From contig NZ_CP165646.1 of assembly GCF_041199995.1 (NCBI RefSeq), positions 496,001 to 560,000 on the forward strand: 64,000 bases of DNA. Reading direction: 5' to 3'. The notes below the pieces were generated by a model. It searched no databases. It had not been told where the DNA came from and saw nothing but the letters and a program-made list of their open reading frames with translations. The position numbers were made by a program, and so were the translations under genes. Position 1 is the stretch's first letter, and each line of letters opens with the position of its first letter. This DNA comes from Leptotrichia sp. HSP-342. GTDB lineage: Bacteria > Fusobacteriota > Fusobacteriia > Fusobacteriales > Leptotrichiaceae. Of the stretch, positions 60,900-64,000 are shown piece by piece.

Positions 60900-62034
60900 T
60901 TTACTGGATATATTGAATAAATCGGTTAATTATTTAGAAAAAAAAGGTATAAAAAATGCCAGATTGACAGCAGAAAGTATCATTTCAGAAGTAATGGGAA
61001 TGGAAAGAATTATGCTCTATGCTGAATTTGAGCGTATGTTATCAGAAGATGACTTAAAAAAAATTAGAGAAAAACTAAACGATATAACAAATAATGATAA
61101 AAAAATATCTGATAACAATAATTTTGAAAATATAGAAAAATCTGAAAAGCAATTAAAATCACTGCTTGATAAAAGCATTTCATATCTTGAAAAAAATAAT
61201 ATTGATGAAAGTAAGTTAATTGCGGAAATTATATTTTCACATGTTTTAAATATTGATAGAATGATGCTTTTTACAAAGTACAGAGATGAAATTGAAAATG
61301 AAAAAATTGAAAAAATCAGATATTTTATTCAGAAAATTGGACGTGAAAAATTTCCAGTTCAGTATTTGTTAAATGAACAGGAATTTTATGGAAGAAAATT
61401 TTACGTTGATAAGGGAGTTTTAATTCCGCGTCAGGATACTGAAGTTTTGGTCGAAAAAATGATTGATATTTTGAGAAATAATATTATAAAAAATCAAAAT
61501 TCAAAAGTTCATCCCAAAATACTTGATATTGGCGTTGGAAGTGGTATAATAGGAATAACAGCCGCATTGGAAATAAAGGACTCATATGTATTAGGCGTGG
61601 ATATTTCTGAAAAGGCACTTGAAACTGCTGAAAAAAATAAGGAACTTTTAAAAGTTCCAAATATAAAATTTTTAAAATCAAATTTATTTGAAAATATTGA
61701 ATTTAATCAGTTTGATATGATAGTGTCAAATCCACCGTATATTTCCCTTAATGAAGCAGGTATTATGTCAGATGACACTTTATTACATGAGCCAAGTGAA
61801 GCACTTTTTGCAGAAAATGACGGATTATACTTCTACTATGAAATTTGTCAGAGGGCATCTGATTATTTGACTGATTTTGGCTATTTAATATTTGAAATAG
61901 GCTACAAGCAAGGAAAATATGTCAAAGAAATTATGACAAGTTCAGGTTTTAAGAATGTTGAAGTTATAAAAGATTTAGCTGGATTGGATAGAGTTGTTGT
62001 AGGACAGAAAATTATAAATAAAATTGAAAATTAA
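60892..62034 (+). CDS. prmC: Release factor glutamine methyltransferase PrmC with duplicated N-terminal domain
   Basis: A 380-residue protein, longer than the usual ~280. The catalytic half is standard: [31 protein letters not shown] (SAM loop) and [11 protein letters not shown] (the NPPY motif that holds the glutamine). Upstream, the small helical N-terminal domain occurs twice: [20 protein letters not shown] (residue ~1) and [20 protein letters not shown] (residue ~85), each followed by AE-[SI]-I-x-[SF]-x-V and a Met/Arg-rich helix. ATG 60892 (ATGAATAA overlap with the prfA stop) is the likely start. Confidence 0.92.
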   Translation: MNNLLDILNKSVNYLEKKGIKNARLTAESIISEVMGMERIMLYAEFERMLSEDDLKKIREKLNDITNNDKKISDNNNFENIEKSEKQLKSLLDKSISYLEKNNIDESKLIAEIIFSHVLNIDRMMLFTKYRDEIENEKIEKIRYFIQKIGREKFPVQYLLNEQEFYGRKFYVDKGVLIPRQDTEVLVEKMIDILRNNIIKNQNSKVHPKILDIGVGSGIIGITAALEIKDSYVLGVDISEKALETAEKNKELLKVPNIKFLKSNLFENIEFNQFDMIVSNPPYISLNEAGIMSDDTLLHEPSEALFAENDGLYFYYEICQRASDYLTDFGYLIFEIGYKQGKYVKEIMTSSGFKNVEVIKDLAGLDRVVVGQKIINKIEN

Positions 62035-62119
62035 CAAAAAATATTAAATGATTCTAGATTTTTAGACACTTTACTTTAAAAATTAAGAATCATCTAATAA
62101 GAAAGAATGGAGATGAATA

Positions 62120-63196
62120 ATGGTTAGTGATAGGAGAATTTTTAAAAAGACAGGAGCGTTATTGTTAGGATTAACATATTCAATAATATCATTTGGAAGT
62201 GAGAATATCAAAGAAGCAATTTCATCATCAGAAAGTGTCGAAAATGTAAATATGCCAAAATCTGAGCCAAAATTAGTCGCATCATCAAAAACAAATAATT
62301 CTCAGCTGGAAAAGTTAATTAAAAATCAGTATAACAATAAAAGTATTGACTTAAATGTAAATACAAGTTTGAGAAATATGCGTGATAGCGGAAGTTATGA
62401 GCGACCAAATGTAAATACTTACACAGCAAATAGAAAAACTCAGCAAGGAACTCCAGATATGAAATTATCAAAAGAGCAATTGCTGGCTGTAGCTGAAAGA
62501 ATTTTTCAAAATGAAACAGGTGGAGTTAGAAATAATCTAGTAGACTGGAATGATGGAGAGAATTTCCCTTCACTTGGTATAGGACATTTTACTTGGTTTA
62601 AAGCAAGCGGTGGAAGAAGTGGATTTGGAGACAGTTTGCCAGATATGATAGCATATTATAAGCAAAAAGGTGTTAGTCTACCTAAATTACTGACAGATTT
62701 TAGATATTCTCCATGGAATAGTAAATCAGAACTGATGGCTAAAAAGGCTAGTGGAGACAAGGATATTGAAGAACTAATAGCATTTTTTGATAATACAAGA
62801 GATATTCAAGTTATGTTTATATATGACAGATTAAAGAGTTCTCTTGATAAAATGATAGAAGCGTCTTCAAATAAAGAAAATTTAAGAAATCAATTTGAAA
62901 GAATGGTAAATACTCCTAATGGACTTTATGCGTTGATTGATTATGTAAATTTTAAAGGTGAAGGATTAAAAGGTGTTTCTTCATATAATAATATAGCTTG
63001 GGGATTAAGACAAGTGCTTGAAAATATGAAAGGAACAGCAGTAGGACAAAGTGCATTAGTAGAATTTAGCAACTCTGCCAAAGATATATTGGCAAGACGT
63101 GTAAGAAATGCTCCAAGAAATGAAAGAAGATGGCTACAAGGTTGGTATAACAGAGTAGACACTTATAAAACTTTTGAAATTGGAAGAGCATATTAA
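62120..63196 (+). CDS. Exported lysozyme-like protein of unknown substrate
   Basis: A 358-residue protein with a signal peptide (GALLLGLTYSIISFGS), a low-complexity Ser/Asn linker (about 35-115) and a C-terminal domain. In it LLAVAERIFQNETGGVRNNL and FPSLGIGHFTWF resemble lysozyme-fold muralytic enzymes, with Glu in NETGG as a candidate catalytic residue. It may act on peptidoglycan (inference). It stands alone between prmC and queA; a terminator follows. Confidence 0.65.
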   Translation: MVSDRRIFKKTGALLLGLTYSIISFGSENIKEAISSSESVENVNMPKSEPKLVASSKTNNSQLEKLIKNQYNNKSIDLNVNTSLRNMRDSGSYERPNVNTYTANRKTQQGTPDMKLSKEQLLAVAERIFQNETGGVRNNLVDWNDGENFPSLGIGHFTWFKASGGRSGFGDSLPDMIAYYKQKGVSLPKLLTDFRYSPWNSKSELMAKKASGDKDIEELIAFFDNTRDIQVMFIYDRLKSSLDKMIEASSNKENLRNQFERMVNTPNGLYALIDYVNFKGEGLKGVSSYNNIAWGLRQVLENMKGTAVGQSALVEFSNSAKDILARRVRNAPRNERRWLQGWYNRVDTYKTFEIGRAY

Positions 63197-63213
63197 TATA
63201 ATAATAATTATGG

Positions 63214-63235
63214 CAGGGAATTTAATAATTCCCTG
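63214..63235 (+). terminator. Terminator after the lysozyme-like gene
   Basis: CAGGGAATT-TAAT-AATTCCCTG followed by TTTCCTTT. Confidence 0.85.
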
Positions 63236-63291
63236 TTTCCTTTAAAATGAATAGAAATAAAAAAAATATAGAAATAGGAGAAATAAATCAA

Positions 63292-64000
63292 ATGAAAATT
63301 TCAGATTTTGATTTTGAACTGCCTGAGGAACTGATAGCACAGCATGCTGTAAATCCGAGAGATCATTCAAAATTATTAGTGTTAAATAAAAAAGAAAAAA
63401 CATTGGAACATAAAAAATTTTATAATATTATAGATTATTTGAAAAAAGATGATGTTCTTGTAATTAACCGTACGAAAGTTATTCCAGCAAGATTGTTTGG
63501 ACATAAGGAAAATGGAGTTGTCTTAGAATGCTTTCTTTTAAAAAGATATGATATGTATACATGGGAAGTTTTGCTAAAGCCTGCCAAAAAGCTAAAAATA
63601 GGACAAAAACTCATATTTTTGGAAGGAGTTTTGGAGGCGGAACTTCTAGAAATTAAGGAAGATGGGAATAGAATTATAAAATTTGATTTTGAAGGAAGAT
63701 TCGAGGAAATTTTGGATAAATTGGGAGAAATGCCGCTTCCACCATATATTATGGAAAAATTAGAGGACAAAAATAGATATCAAACTGTTTATGCTAAGGA
63801 AGGTGAGTCAGTAGCCGCTCCAACTGCGGGACTTCATTTTACAAATGAGCTTCTAGACAAAATTCGTAAAAAGGGAGTTATTATTACAGAAGTATTTTTG
63901 GATGTGGGGCTTGGAACATTTCGTCCAGTACAGGTGGAAAATGTGCTAGATCATAAAATGCACAGTGAAAAATATCGAATACCCGAAGAAACTGCCAAAA
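63292..64000 (+). CDS. queA: S-adenosylmethionine:tRNA ribosyltransferase-isomerase QueA (3' end cut)
   Basis: The first 236 codons of a family usually ~340 long. MKISDFDFELPEELIAQHAV, RDHSKLLVLNKKEK, DVLVINRTKVIPARLFG, SVAAPTAGLHFT and DVGLGTFRPVQVE are all QueA signatures. It transfers and isomerises the ribosyl moiety of SAM onto preQ1 in tRNA, the step before queuosine. AGGAG precedes the ATG by 11 nt. It continues past the window. Confidence 0.95.
   Translation, partial: MKISDFDFELPEELIAQHAVNPRDHSKLLVLNKKEKTLEHKKFYNIIDYLKKDDVLVINRTKVIPARLFGHKENGVVLECFLLKRYDMYTWEVLLKPAKKLKIGQKLIFLEGVLEAELLEIKEDGNRIIKFDFEGRFEEILDKLGEMPLPPYIMEKLEDKNRYQTVYAKEGESVAAPTAGLHFTNELLDKIRKKGVIITEVFLDVGLGTFRPVQVENVLDHKMHSEKYRIPEETAK

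Overview
The window is AT-rich bacterial DNA whose complete rRNA operon and gene set (feoAB, cbiT/cbiG/cbiH, DinG, PgpH, prfA-prmC, queA) fit Fusobacteriota, most likely Leptotrichia or a close relative. That placement rests on my reading of the 16S sequence and on gene character, not on a search. Genes use strong AGGAGG-type ribosome sites and occasional TTG/GTG starts.

Layout. 1-25.2 kb is mostly chromosomal backbone: a cut yifB/comM-type ATPase, dps with a perfect promoter and a PerR/Fur-like palindrome, a patatin-like lipase, an acyltransferase plus DUF6320 protein pair, sppA, a TPR protein, an ACT-domain/PFL pair, and cobalamin genes (cbiT, then cbiG and cbiH) separated by a 1.3-kb insertion and by DUF488, Nudix-fusion and DKNYY genes. 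A mannose-family PTS operon (manXYZ plus DUF956) and a feoA-feoB-Cys-rich-protein operon follow.

25.4-40.4 kb is an accessory island. It carries a tyrosine recombinase, an HUH rolling-circle Rep, small HTH regulators, a block of small membrane and secreted proteins (several frameshifted, including LprI-like proteins), a fragment of a D-Ala-D-Ala carboxypeptidase gene, an AbiEi/AbiEii toxin-antitoxin pair lying between duplicated operators, a stand-alone RelA/SpoT-domain protein and an IS91-type transposase. An imperfect ~100-bp direct repeat lies at both ends. 40.4-43.05 kb holds decayed IS1182 and ISAs1 elements.

43.1-50.9 kb returns to backbone: a D-Ala-D-Ala carboxypeptidase, murI, ruvA, then 16S-23S-5S-tRNA-Asn driven by a consensus promoter that abuts the ruvA stop. 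50.9-53.4 kb is a graveyard of IS remnants (two more ISAs1 copies, an IS5-group element with intact ends). 53.4-64 kb is backbone: a JAMM-DinG helicase, pgpH, ybeY, a DgkA-PAP2 fusion, prfA, a prmC with a duplicated N-terminal domain, a secreted lysozyme-like protein and the start of queA.

A recurrent oddity is that many genes are broken by the loss of one base, mostly in short homopolymers (feoB three times, the hydroxyisobutyrate-dehydrogenase-like gene, LprI-like and secreted island genes, transposases). Putting the base back restores a clean, family-like reading frame each time. Either the assembly has uncorrected indels or the strain is decaying; read data would decide. No CRISPR array or Cas gene is visible.
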